NCBI RefSeq assembly: GCF_004920405.1
Contig: NZ_RFLV01000004.1
Coordinates: forward strand, 1 to 64,000
Reading direction: 5' to 3'
Length of the DNA: 64,000 nt
Source of the DNA: Pseudomonas leptonychotis
GTDB taxonomy: Bacteria; Pseudomonadota; Gammaproteobacteria; Pseudomonadales; Pseudomonadaceae
The notes beneath the pieces were generated by a model. The model was not told the origin of the DNA. It was given only the letters and a program-made list of their open reading frames with translations, and ran no database searches. Below are positions 8,954 through 16,951 of the stretch, piece after piece (position 1 is the stretch's first letter; the number at the start of each line of letters is the position of its first letter). Position numbers and translations under genes: made by a program.

Positions 8954-10009
8954 ATGCGTCCGACCCTTGGTTTTGCCAACACTGCGCTCGCGTTGATCTG
9001 TGCTGGATTAATCAGCGCGACTGCTCAGGCCAAAATGGTGGAGTTGGCGGATAACGAGTTATCGGAGGTGACCGGGCAGGCGTTTATTAACCTGGCGACG
9101 GATAGCAATGCGGGCATTGATTACACCCGGATCAATTTTGGCATGAACGTCGAGACTCAGCTGAATATGAAGAAGCTGCAGCTTGGCCAATACAACGACG
9201 CAGTTACTCGGCCGGGTGAGATCGCGGGCTCTTCAGATCTGTTGATTAATAATTTTGCATTGGGCACGGTCAATGCCGACGACACCATCAACCCGTTCAA
9301 GATCGCCAATCCTTTTCTCGAACTGGCTTATTCCGGCAACAAGGTGGTGGGTGTGCGGATTGGCTTCGGTGAGGCCAAGGGTATTTTGTCGGGGGATATT
9401 CAAAGCCTGACCGGCAACATTCCAGTTCATATCAAAGGGACTGCGGATGCGATTTATAACAGTGCTAACGCTGGGCAGAGGTTGGCGTTGTTCCTAGGGG
9501 GGATTTATCGCACCAGCGTACTAGAAGCCGATGCCCAGCTAGTGGCGCCCAATGGCGCCGCAGATCCCATTCGTGCCGGTATGTCGGGGATTAAGAATGG
9601 TGATGGTCTAAATTGCACCAGCGGCTGCTTGCCGGGGATCTCCGATGCCGCGCTGGCCATTATCAAATCTAACGGCTGCGCTTTGCTTGGTATCCAAACC
9701 TGTTTCTCGTTATCGCAATTTCAGTCTCTGCCCGTGGGTAACATGGCAGTGAGTGACTCGGCGGCAACCGCCGCAATTGAAGGGGCCGCCAAGGGCTTCT
9801 TTATCTCCATGCAGACCCAGGATGTTGCCTGGCGTGACATGGACAACAATTCGCTGATCAATACATTGAAAGGGGCCTTTATGAATCTGCCCAAATACCG
9901 TGATGCCAACGGCAACATGGTGGCCCCGATCAATATCGATTTTGACCAGGCCTTCAACGGTATTCCTCGCCAGGACACGTGTCTGGGCACTGCTACGGCG
10001 GGGTGCTAA
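8954..10009 (+). CDS. Exported protein 1 with post-signal LxDxELSxVxGQ motif
   Basis: A 351-aa exported protein of unknown function. A Sec signal peptide (residues 1-26, cleavage after AQA) is followed at once by VELADNELSEVTGQAFI, a motif shared by all four genes of this block and resembling the N-terminal region of the DUF6160 group. The remainder is beta-rich, with four Cys in two close pairs (CTSGC and ALLGIQTC regions) and a fifth and sixth near the C-terminus. The ATG at 8954 is chosen because it places the signal peptide at the start; the frame is open from 8903. The next gene begins two bases after the stop. The 286 bases upstream hold no gene, only the region divergent from mksF. Confidence 0.75.
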   Translation: MRPTLGFANTALALICAGLISATAQAKMVELADNELSEVTGQAFINLATDSNAGIDYTRINFGMNVETQLNMKKLQLGQYNDAVTRPGEIAGSSDLLINNFALGTVNADDTINPFKIANPFLELAYSGNKVVGVRIGFGEAKGILSGDIQSLTGNIPVHIKGTADAIYNSANAGQRLALFLGGIYRTSVLEADAQLVAPNGAADPIRAGMSGIKNGDGLNCTSGCLPGISDAALAIIKSNGCALLGIQTCFSLSQFQSLPVGNMAVSDSAATAAIEGAAKGFFISMQTQDVAWRDMDNNSLINTLKGAFMNLPKYRDANGNMVAPINIDFDQAFNGIPRQDTCLGTATAGC

Positions 10010-10011
10010 TC

Positions 10012-11055
10012 ATGCGCAGGCTGAGTGTGGTAGGCGCGATGCTGTTGTCGGCTGCGGCCCAGGCAGAGCTGCAAGCCTTGGATGATCAGGAGCTGTCCGC
10101 TGTTCAAGGTGCCGGATTTGGTTTTGTGCTGGACGGGATCTTGATGGATGCCTCCGGTGCGGTGATCACCATCAATGACATTAATAATGCCTCGGGGCAG
10201 AACGTGCCGATTGCGGTGAAGGAGTTCTACCTCGGGGCAACCGGTAGCAATAAAGGCGCGAACCTGAACCCGGTGAACATTGGTCGGCTGGATCATCCGT
10301 TTGAGATCACCCTGGCCAAAGGCGAGAGCCTGCGCACGCTGCGCGATGACGGCCAATGGGTGCAGACCACACCGAGCAATATCAGCGTGCTGGAATTCAA
10401 GTTCCCCGAGCGATTAACCGGCGCGGGTGGGCAAGCCTGTATCAGCGGTTATGCGGCTGCCGGGAGCAACTGTTCCAGCCGTGCATCCGAGCGAGTCGAC
10501 CTGGGCATTCGTTTCGATTTTCAGGTGGCCGCCGGGCGCACCGACATCATCAATCTCGACTTCAGTGAACTGGTCATGGATGGCAGCTACCTGCGGTTGT
10601 GGGGAGACGATCCACGGGGGCAGTTGGTGGGTGAAGCACGGGTAAATATTTTCGCCAAGAGCCTGCAGCTGATGTCCTGCGCAGCGGGTACGGCCAATTG
10701 CACCACCGCGCAGGAACAGACCGCTCGCACCCTGACGCTGAGCAATGCCTACGCCAATATTTCTCTGGGTTATGGCAAGAGCCAGCCGTTGTTGTTTGAT
10801 GTCAGCAGTAACGGCCAGTTTGTGCTGGAGCTGCCCAATCCTGTGACCCGCGCCGCCAATGGCAGTGCGCGCCCGTTGGCGGCGCGTAATGCGATTGCCA
10901 GTGATTTCTATGCCAACGCTCCACGCACCAATATCGTGATTGATAACCTCAAAGCCGGAACCGGGAGCTTTTCTACGGGGGGCTACAACTTTGGCTACAA
11001 CGCCATCCAGGGGCTCAGCATCAACTACCTGAAGGTGACCAGCCGTGATCTCTAA
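10012..11055 (+). CDS. Exported protein 2 with post-signal LDDQELSAVQG motif
   Basis: A 347-aa exported protein of unknown function. The signal peptide is short (about 17 residues, ending AQA), then ELQALDDQELSAVQGAGFGF follows, the shared motif of this block. The body is rich in beta-strand patterns and small residues, with cysteines at CISGYAAAGSNC and CAAGTANC that could form disulfides. It starts two bases after gene 1 stops and overlaps gene 3 by 11 bases, so translation is probably coupled. No enzyme motif was seen. Confidence 0.75.
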   Translation: MRRLSVVGAMLLSAAAQAELQALDDQELSAVQGAGFGFVLDGILMDASGAVITINDINNASGQNVPIAVKEFYLGATGSNKGANLNPVNIGRLDHPFEITLAKGESLRTLRDDGQWVQTTPSNISVLEFKFPERLTGAGGQACISGYAAAGSNCSSRASERVDLGIRFDFQVAAGRTDIINLDFSELVMDGSYLRLWGDDPRGQLVGEARVNIFAKSLQLMSCAAGTANCTTAQEQTARTLTLSNAYANISLGYGKSQPLLFDVSSNGQFVLELPNPVTRAANGSARPLAARNAIASDFYANAPRTNIVIDNLKAGTGSFSTGGYNFGYNAIQGLSINYLKVTSRDL

Positions 11056-11650
11056 AACTTGGTTAGCCCTCGGTGCGCTGTTTGCCTTGCCGGCCTATGC
11101 CGAGCTGCAGGCGCTGGATGATGACACCTTGAGCGGCATGAATGGCCAAGGCGGGGTTTACCTGTCGGGTGAGTTCAGCATCAACAAGGACGGCGGTGTG
11201 CTCTGGAGCAAACCGGCCAGCAACAACCCCAGTACCTGGACGGCCACCCAGCGCAGCTGCGCCAATGCGGGAGCCACTACGCCGGAAAATTGCGGTATGC
11301 GCGTAGCGATTCGCTCTGAGGCCGATGGTGGCTGGTATGTACTGGACAACCTCAAGGGTGTGTTCAGTTTTGAAGGGCTGACGCTGCGCACCCGCACCAT
11401 CAACAGCGGTTTTGGCGGGGATGGTGCGGCCTTCAATCAGGATGTGCTGGAGTTCGGTTTGCCCAACGAGGTGAAGTTCAAGGACGGCAGTTTCGCCTTT
11501 GGTGTTGCCAACCAAGGCGGCTGGCAGAACAAATCGCTGAGTGTGGCCAATGGCGGTAATCCGTCGTACCAGCAGACCAATATCTTCTCGGCGAAGATCG
11601 ACGGCACCATCCGCATGCAGGGCAACGTGCTGGTCTTCCCACAGAATTGA
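11045..11650 (+). CDS. Exported protein 3 with post-signal LDDDTLSGMNGQ motif
   Basis: The smallest of the four exported proteins (201 aa). The GTG at 11045 is the only start that gives the signal peptide (MISKTWLALGALFALPAYA), which is followed directly by ELQALDDDTLSGMNGQGGV. It contains one likely disulfide (CANAGATTPENC) and otherwise glycine-rich beta-type sequence. It overlaps gene 2 by 11 bases and is followed after 13 bases by gene 4. Function unknown. Confidence 0.72.
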   Translation: MISKTWLALGALFALPAYAELQALDDDTLSGMNGQGGVYLSGEFSINKDGGVLWSKPASNNPSTWTATQRSCANAGATTPENCGMRVAIRSEADGGWYVLDNLKGVFSFEGLTLRTRTINSGFGGDGAAFNQDVLEFGLPNEVKFKDGSFAFGVANQGGWQNKSLSVANGGNPSYQQTNIFSAKIDGTIRMQGNVLVFPQN

Positions 11651-11663
11651 GGAGTGTTGAGCC

Positions 11664-13997
11664 ATGCCCCGTTATTCGCTGTTATTGCTCGCGCTCTTCT
11701 GCCCCTTAGTGACTCCCCTGGCGCAGGCCATGCAGGCGCTGGATGATCAGGCGTTGTCCGCCGTCAGTGGACGCGATGGTATTAGTCTGCAAACCACTGG
11801 CGGCGGCTGGTCGGCCGGCAGTGTTAATTACATTCAGGATGGTCAGACCCTCAGCCTCAAGGGCGTCAGTGGTAAAGCGCAAACGGCTGGCAGCAGCTCG
11901 ACCACCACGCTGGATGTGGTCGGCGATCAATTGCAGGTGCAGCACAGCGGCAGTGCCCAGGTGCTGAGCATCGATAACATCGAACTGGCCGGTAGCAGCA
12001 AAAGCTTCGGTTCCTTTCGCGCCTTTTTCACCCTGGGCGCCACACTCAAACTGAGTGGCGGCGGGGCCAGTGGCGTTAGCGGTTTCAGTGTGGATGACAG
12101 CCAGCTGTCGCTGAGCGCGGCGACTTTCTATTACCGCGACAATGGCTTTGATCTGATCGTCAAAGGCCTGTCGTTCGATACCTACCTGAACAACGCTTAC
12201 CTGGATATCGTCAGCGGCGGCAACGGCCAAGAAATCAAACTGGACCTGGGCACTTCGCGCTTTGTTGGCTCGATTGCCGGTATCGGCCTCGATCTGGCCC
12301 ATGGCGACCCGACACTGGGTGTGGCGGTTACCCCGGGTAGCCCGGACCTGCGTGACGTTGATGCCCAGCGCAGCTTTGGCAAGCTGAACATGGACCTGCG
12401 CTTGGGTGGCAGCATCAGTATTGCCGGCGGCGGGGCCAGCGGCGAGGGGTTGCGGATCAAGCCCAATATCACCATCGCTAACAGCCTGTTCCAGTATCAG
12501 GACGAAGGCGTGCTGCGCGCCGAGAACTTCGCCGGCAGCCTAATCAGCAACGCCGGCCTAACCCTCGATTTAGAGCAGGACGGCGCTGGCAGCTACGCCA
12601 AAATTGCCTTTCAGGATCTCAAATTCAACGCCACCCTTGGCGGCCTGATCATGGGCAACCCGAGCAATCAAAAACTCGGCGGCCTGGCGCTGGAGCTGAA
12701 CTTCCTCGATCAGGGCGCGCGGCAGAACTGGTTGAAACTGCGGCCGGGCGGTGACCCCAACTCCGGGCAGAAGGGCATCAGTGCCGATCTCAGTTGGAAT
12801 ATGGTCAACAGCTCGCTGGCGCTCACCGATAACGGCAACAGCATGTGGTTCAGTGGTCTGCGTACCCACGGCACTGGCCAGTTCACCTTCGATCTGACCA
12901 AGAGCTGCGCGGCGGGGGTTAGCACCAGTTGCTATGCCGGCAGCAACAGCGACCTAAACAGTGGTGGCTACAACGGTCATTTCGATGGCATGCGCCTGGG
13001 GCTGAAGAATGTGGTGGGCAGTTACAGCTTTGATGGCTTGCGTGTCGGTGACGCCAATGCACCGCTGCAGGGCGGCACCGAGTTGCTGGTGCTGATGGAA
13101 ATCTTCCCCGCCTATGACTTTACCCTCAATGGTCAAATTACCCTCAAGGCCGGTGGTGCCGTGGGCGATGGCCTGCGTTACAACGCCGACTTCTATATTA
13201 CTGAGGCCAATGCGGCGGTCACCGTGGATGAAAATGGTCGCGGCCTGTGGCTGTCCGGCAGCAGTTATGAGATGCACTATCGCGAGGGCTCGCTGGATAT
13301 CAGCAACAACGGTGTCGAGCTGCGTAAGGGCACCTATTGGTCGAAGCTGGATGTAGGCAACGTGCGTTGGGGCGATCGGCTGACCGGCCGCAGCATCGGC
13401 CGCTTGGTGCTCAAACGTTATGAGCAAGGTTCAACCCTGGCGATTAGCTCGGGTGGGGCTGGCGCTCTTTGTGTCGGCGGCAGCGGCAGCTCTTCCGCGA
13501 CGTGCAGCGCCAGTGGCGGGCGCTGGGAAGACCGTGGCAATGAAGGGCTGTCGGTCAAGTTGAAGAACGTGTTCGTGCGTGATGGCTCCGGCAATCCGGC
13601 CAACGCGGTATCGACGAACGAGAAGCGCAACCAGATCATCATTGAAACCGGGCGGGTCAACGGGGTGAATGGCACAGGTAGTCAGTTGGTGGTGGACAAC
13701 TTCCACACCTCCGACGGCACCCCGAATAATCCCAATGCCAACACCTACGGGTTTAATGTCGACCTTAATCTCGACGTGGCACCGACCAAGGTGTGCAATA
13801 AAACCGGTTCGGGTTGCACGCCAGTGACTCCCGACCCGCTTGGTTTTGCGGTGAACGGACGGGTGCATTTCAAGGAGGTGAATATCGACCGGATTCAACA
13901 CGTACACCCCACCGGCGGTGCGGTGACCTCGATGTTCGGGATCAAACTGCAAAACGCCGACATCCGCGCCAATCTCACCGCGACGCCAATCAACTAA
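11664..13997 (+). CDS. Large exported protein 4 with internal repeats and LDDQALSAVSGRDG motif
   Basis: A 777-aa exported beta-rich protein ending the block. The signal peptide (about 22 residues, ending AQA) is followed by MQALDDQALSAVSGRDGISL. Related segments recur in the body: a glycine-rich turn (GGGASG or AGGAVGDG), a beta stretch, a Y/xDxG turn, then a further strand. They begin near nt 12055, 12427 and 13150, with a weaker copy near 12763, spaced 340-390 nt. This suggests a beta-helix or barrel built of about 120-residue units. The N-terminal motif and size recall FilF-type putative pilus-system proteins of Acinetobacter; that link is from memory. A surface or cell-envelope role is inferred. 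Confidence 0.72.
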   Translation: MPRYSLLLLALFCPLVTPLAQAMQALDDQALSAVSGRDGISLQTTGGGWSAGSVNYIQDGQTLSLKGVSGKAQTAGSSSTTTLDVVGDQLQVQHSGSAQVLSIDNIELAGSSKSFGSFRAFFTLGATLKLSGGGASGVSGFSVDDSQLSLSAATFYYRDNGFDLIVKGLSFDTYLNNAYLDIVSGGNGQEIKLDLGTSRFVGSIAGIGLDLAHGDPTLGVAVTPGSPDLRDVDAQRSFGKLNMDLRLGGSISIAGGGASGEGLRIKPNITIANSLFQYQDEGVLRAENFAGSLISNAGLTLDLEQDGAGSYAKIAFQDLKFNATLGGLIMGNPSNQKLGGLALELNFLDQGARQNWLKLRPGGDPNSGQKGISADLSWNMVNSSLALTDNGNSMWFSGLRTHGTGQFTFDLTKSCAAGVSTSCYAGSNSDLNSGGYNGHFDGMRLGLKNVVGSYSFDGLRVGDANAPLQGGTELLVLMEIFPAYDFTLNGQITLKAGGAVGDGLRYNADFYITEANAAVTVDENGRGLWLSGSSYEMHYREGSLDISNNGVELRKGTYWSKLDVGNVRWGDRLTGRSIGRLVLKRYEQGSTLAISSGGAGALCVGGSGSSSATCSASGGRWEDRGNEGLSVKLKNVFVRDGSGNPANAVSTNEKRNQIIIETGRVNGVNGTGSQLVVDNFHTSDGTPNNPNANTYGFNVDLNLDVAPTKVCNKTGSGCTPVTPDPLGFAVNGRVHFKEVNIDRIQHVHPTGGAVTSMFGIKLQNADIRANLTATPIN

Positions 13998-14124
13998 CCG
14001 TCATGGCGCTGTAACCCCCGTGCTGCATTCTCCCGGCGGTCATATTGAATGGCTGCTGGTTTGCTGCTGTGCGCCACCAACGGTCGTGCAGTCGACGAAA
14101 TATCCCCGTTGCTCTTTCGATATG

Positions 14125-14195
14125 CCGCTGTTATCGGCACAATTCGCCTCCACTTTTTGGGGAGGGGTCAGCGCAGCTGATTTCTTGCCGGCCGA
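14125..14195 (+). promoter_or_regulatory. Hairpin-containing leader before nspC (unassigned)
   Basis: The 216 bases between gene 4 and nspC hold two successive hairpins, CCTCC...GGAGG with a T-rich loop and TCAGC-GCA-GCTGA followed by TTTCTTG. They could be an attenuator or leader element for the polyamine genes, or a weak terminator of the preceding block. I could not match them to a known riboswitch. Confidence 0.3.
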
Positions 14196-14213
14196 CCTTG
14201 TATAGGCATACAG

Positions 14214-15311
14214 ATGATCAAGACGCCGTACTACCTCATCGACAAGCAAAAGCTGCTGGGTAACCTGGAAAAGATCGCCTACGTGCGCGAACACTCCGGG
14301 GCCAAGGCATTGCTTGCGCTCAAGTGCTTTGCCACCTGGTCGGTGTTTGACCTGATGCAGCAGTACATGGACGGCACCACTTCGTCTTCTCTGTATGAGC
14401 TCAAGCTCGGTCGGCAGAAGTTCGTCGGTGAAACCCATGCGTACAGCGTGGCGTGGGCTGACGATGAAATCCCTGAGATGCTGGCTAACTGCGACAAGAT
14501 CATCTTCAACTCCATCGGCCAGCTTGAGCGTTTTGCCGAAGCTTCTGCCGGCAAAGTGCGCGGCCTGCGCGTTAACCCGCAGGTGAGCAGCTCGGATTAT
14601 CTGCTGGCCGATCCGGCGCGACCATTCAGCCGCCTCGGCGAGTGGGACCCGGAAAAGATCGCCACGGTGATGGATAAAGTCTCCGGCTTTATGTTCCACA
14701 ACAACTGTGAGAACGGCAGCTTTGAGCTGTTCGATCAGATGCTCAGTACCATCGAAGAGCGTTTCGGCCATCTGCTGCAGCAGGTTGAGTGGGTCAGCCT
14801 CGGTGGCGGCATTCATTTCACCGGCGAAGGCTATCCGCTGGATCAGTTCTGCGCGCGGCTCAAGGCCTTCTCCGAGCGTTTCGGCGTGCAGGTGTATCTG
14901 GAGCCGGGCGAAGCGGCGATTACCCTGAGTTCTTCCCTGGAAGTCACGGTCCTCGACACCCTCTACAACGGCAAGCACTTGGCCGTGGTCGACAGCTCGA
15001 TCGAAGCGCACCTGCTTGATCTGCTGATCTACCGGCTCAACGCCAAGATGGAGCCCTGCACTGGCGAGTACACCTACATGGTGTGCGGCAAGTCGTGCTT
15101 GGCAGGCGATATCTTCGGTGAGTACCAATTCGATCGTCCGCTAGCCATCGGCGATCGTCTGTCGTTTATCGACGCTGCGGGTTACACCATGGTTAAGAAA
15201 AACTGGTTTAACGGCCTGAAAATGCCGTCCATCGTGGTGAAGCAACTCGACGGTAGTGTTGAGGTGGTTCGCGAATTTGGTTTTGACGATTACCTGTCCA
15301 GCCTCAGCTGA
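14214..15311 (+). CDS. nspC: Carboxynorspermidine decarboxylase
   Basis: A PLP-dependent fold-type III decarboxylase (365 aa) that removes CO2 from carboxynorspermidine or carboxyspermidine, giving norspermidine or spermidine. The LALKCF segment supplies the PLP lysine (K37), SLGGGIHF is a phosphate-binding glycine loop, and VCGKSCLAGDIFGEY carries the active-site Cys and Asp from the partner subunit. It is followed by the carboxynorspermidine synthase gene, so the window encodes both steps of the SAM-independent polyamine route. The spacing of 109 bases between them is filled by a repeat. Confidence 0.92.
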   Translation: MIKTPYYLIDKQKLLGNLEKIAYVREHSGAKALLALKCFATWSVFDLMQQYMDGTTSSSLYELKLGRQKFVGETHAYSVAWADDEIPEMLANCDKIIFNSIGQLERFAEASAGKVRGLRVNPQVSSSDYLLADPARPFSRLGEWDPEKIATVMDKVSGFMFHNNCENGSFELFDQMLSTIEERFGHLLQQVEWVSLGGGIHFTGEGYPLDQFCARLKAFSERFGVQVYLEPGEAAITLSSSLEVTVLDTLYNGKHLAVVDSSIEAHLLDLLIYRLNAKMEPCTGEYTYMVCGKSCLAGDIFGEYQFDRPLAIGDRLSFIDAAGYTMVKKNWFNGLKMPSIVVKQLDGSVEVVREFGFDDYLSSLS

Positions 15312-15313
15312 TC

Positions 15314-15391
15314 CGTAGGGTGGACGGCGCTTTTTCCGTCCACCTTTCGGCGATCGCGCTGGTGGATGAGAAAAGCGTCATCCACCCTACG
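15314..15391. repeat. GTAGGGTGGA palindromic repeat, copy 2
   Basis: Outer arms CGTAGGGTGGA and TCCACCCTACG enclose two hairpins (GGTGGACGG/CCGTCCACC and GGTGGATGA/TCATCCACC). It sits between nspC and the carboxynorspermidine synthase gene, starting three bases after the nspC stop. Confidence 0.88.
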
Positions 15392-15420
15392 AGCTAACAA
15401 TTGAAGGAGAGATAAAGAAA

Positions 15421-16665
15421 TTGAAAAAGAACGTTCTTATCATTGGTGCAGGAGGTGTCGCCAAGGTGGTGGCCCACAAGTGCGCGCAGCACAACGACGA
15501 ACTCGGTCGTATTGCTATCGCGTCGCGCAACATCTCCAAATGCCAGGCCATCATCGACAGCGTAAAGGCCAAAGGCAGCTTGAAGCAGCCGGCTGAAATC
15601 CAGGCCTATGCCCTCAATGCGCTGGATATAGAAGCAACTAAGGCACTGATCCGCGAAACTGAATCGCAGATCGTCATCAACGTGGGTTCCTCCTTCCTTA
15701 ACATGTCGGTGCTGCGCGCCTGCATTGATACGGGTGTGGCCTATCTTGATACCGCCATTCACGAAGAACCGGGCAAGGTCTGCGAAACGCCACCTTGGTA
15801 CGGTAACTATGAGTGGAAGCACCTGGCCGAATGCCAGGACAAGGGCATCACTGCCATCCTCGGTGTCGGTTTCGACCCAGGTGTGGTTAACGCCTATGCC
15901 GCGCTTGCGCAGCAGCAGTACTTCGACACGATCGAGTCGATCGATATCCTCGACGTCAACGCCGGTTCCCACGGCAAGTACTTCGCCACCAATTTCGACC
16001 CGGAAATCAATTTCCGTGAATTTACCGGTCAAGTCTGGAGCTGGCAGAACAGCCAGTGGACCAGCAACAGCATGTTTGAAGTCAAACGTACCGACGATCT
16101 GCCGGTAGTCGGTGAACAGAATCTCTACCTGACCGGGCATGACGAAGTGCATTCCCTGTCCAAGCACTTGAACGTACCTAACGTGCGCTTCTGGATGAGC
16201 TTCGGTGAGCACTACATCAACGTGTTCACCGTGCTCAACAGCCTAGGCCTGCTTTCCGAGCAGCCGGTGAAAACCGCTGAAGGCCTCGAAGTGGTGCCGT
16301 TGAAAGTGGTCAAGGCTGTGCTGCCTGACCCGTCGTCGCTGGCGCCGGGTTACAGCGGCAAGACCTGCATTGGTGACCTGGTCAAAGGTACTAAAGATGG
16401 CAAGCCGGCCGAGCTGTTTATCTACAACGTGGCCGACCATAAAGACGCCTATGTTGAGACCGACAGTCAGGGCATTTCCTACACCGCTGGCGTGCCGCCT
16501 GTAGCCGCTGCGCTGCTGGTGGCGCGTGGTGAGTGGGATGTGTCACGTATGGCCAACGTTGAAGAGCTGCCGGCTGCGCCGTTCCTCAAGTTGCTCGACG
16601 TGATGGGCCTACCGACCCGGATCAAGGACAAGGATGGCGATCGTCCTTGGGATCAAGCGCTCTGA
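15421..16665 (+). CDS. Carboxynorspermidine synthase (saccharopine dehydrogenase family)
   Basis: A 414-aa NADPH-dependent enzyme that joins aspartate semialdehyde to diaminopropane or putrescine, making the substrate of NspC. The N-terminal Rossmann loop VLIIGAGGVAKVV and overall length fit CANSDH, and the neighbour nspC settles the choice over lysine-pathway saccharopine dehydrogenases. The start codon is TTG at 15421: a good ribosome site (AAGGAGAG) lies 12-18 bases upstream and the Rossmann strand begins immediately after it. Confidence 0.9.
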   Translation: MKKNVLIIGAGGVAKVVAHKCAQHNDELGRIAIASRNISKCQAIIDSVKAKGSLKQPAEIQAYALNALDIEATKALIRETESQIVINVGSSFLNMSVLRACIDTGVAYLDTAIHEEPGKVCETPPWYGNYEWKHLAECQDKGITAILGVGFDPGVVNAYAALAQQQYFDTIESIDILDVNAGSHGKYFATNFDPEINFREFTGQVWSWQNSQWTSNSMFEVKRTDDLPVVGEQNLYLTGHDEVHSLSKHLNVPNVRFWMSFGEHYINVFTVLNSLGLLSEQPVKTAEGLEVVPLKVVKAVLPDPSSLAPGYSGKTCIGDLVKGTKDGKPAELFIYNVADHKDAYVETDSQGISYTAGVPPVAAALLVARGEWDVSRMANVEELPAAPFLKLLDVMGLPTRIKDKDGDRPWDQAL

Positions 16666-16696
16666 TCGGCTAGCGTTAGCTCGATCGATTAGCCTG

Positions 16697-16730
16697 AAAA
16701 CGCCCACCATTTTGGTGGGCGTTTTGCTTT
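16697..16730 (+). terminator. Intrinsic terminator after the carboxynorspermidine synthase gene
   Basis: Arms CGCCCACCA and TGGTGGGCG pair around a TTT loop, flanked by AAAA and by GTTTTGCTTT. It ends the polyamine pair. Confidence 0.88.
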
Positions 16731-16759
16731 CTGGTGCAAATCCACCGTCGCTTGTTGTT

Positions 16760-16790
16760 GGTGGATGTAAAGAGCGACATCCATCCTACG
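16760..16790. repeat. GTAGGGTGGA palindromic repeat, copy 4 (right half only)
   Basis: GGTGGATGT and ACATCCATCCTACG form one hairpin with the typical outer end, but the left half has decayed to TCCACCGTCGC. It lies in the 286-base gap between the synthase gene and leuA, next to a REP sequence. Confidence 0.65.
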
Positions 16791-16812
16791 TGCAGGCTTG
16801 TGCGATCAAGCC

Positions 16813-16834
16813 GTGGGAGGGGCTTTAGCCGCGA
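16813..16834. repeat. REP-type repeat, copy 1
   Basis: GTGGGAGGGGCTTTAGCCGC followed by GA resembles the Pseudomonas REP core (GTGGGAGCGGGCTTGCTCGC type) and can form a small hairpin, GGGGCT/AGCCGC. A second near-identical copy is at 19847. Confidence 0.75.
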
Positions 16835-16951
16835 TGGGGCGTTGGTGTGCGCCGCGCTTCCCGCCTGCGGCATTTCACGCGACAATCAACCCCTATCGAC
16901 ACGCGCCCCGACGTCGGGTGCGTGCTACGGCGACTCCGTGAGGAAACCAGC

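Noticed and set aside
8954..13997. Double-glycine bacteriocin precursors (LSxVxGQ resembles such leaders)
   Set aside because: Each motif follows a Sec signal peptide, the proteins are 200-777 aa, and no peptidase-type ABC exporter is nearby.
14040..15128. Long open frame on the minus strand opposite nspC
   Set aside because: nspC has full family motifs in the plus frame; the antisense frame is open because of high GC at third positions and has no recognisable protein.
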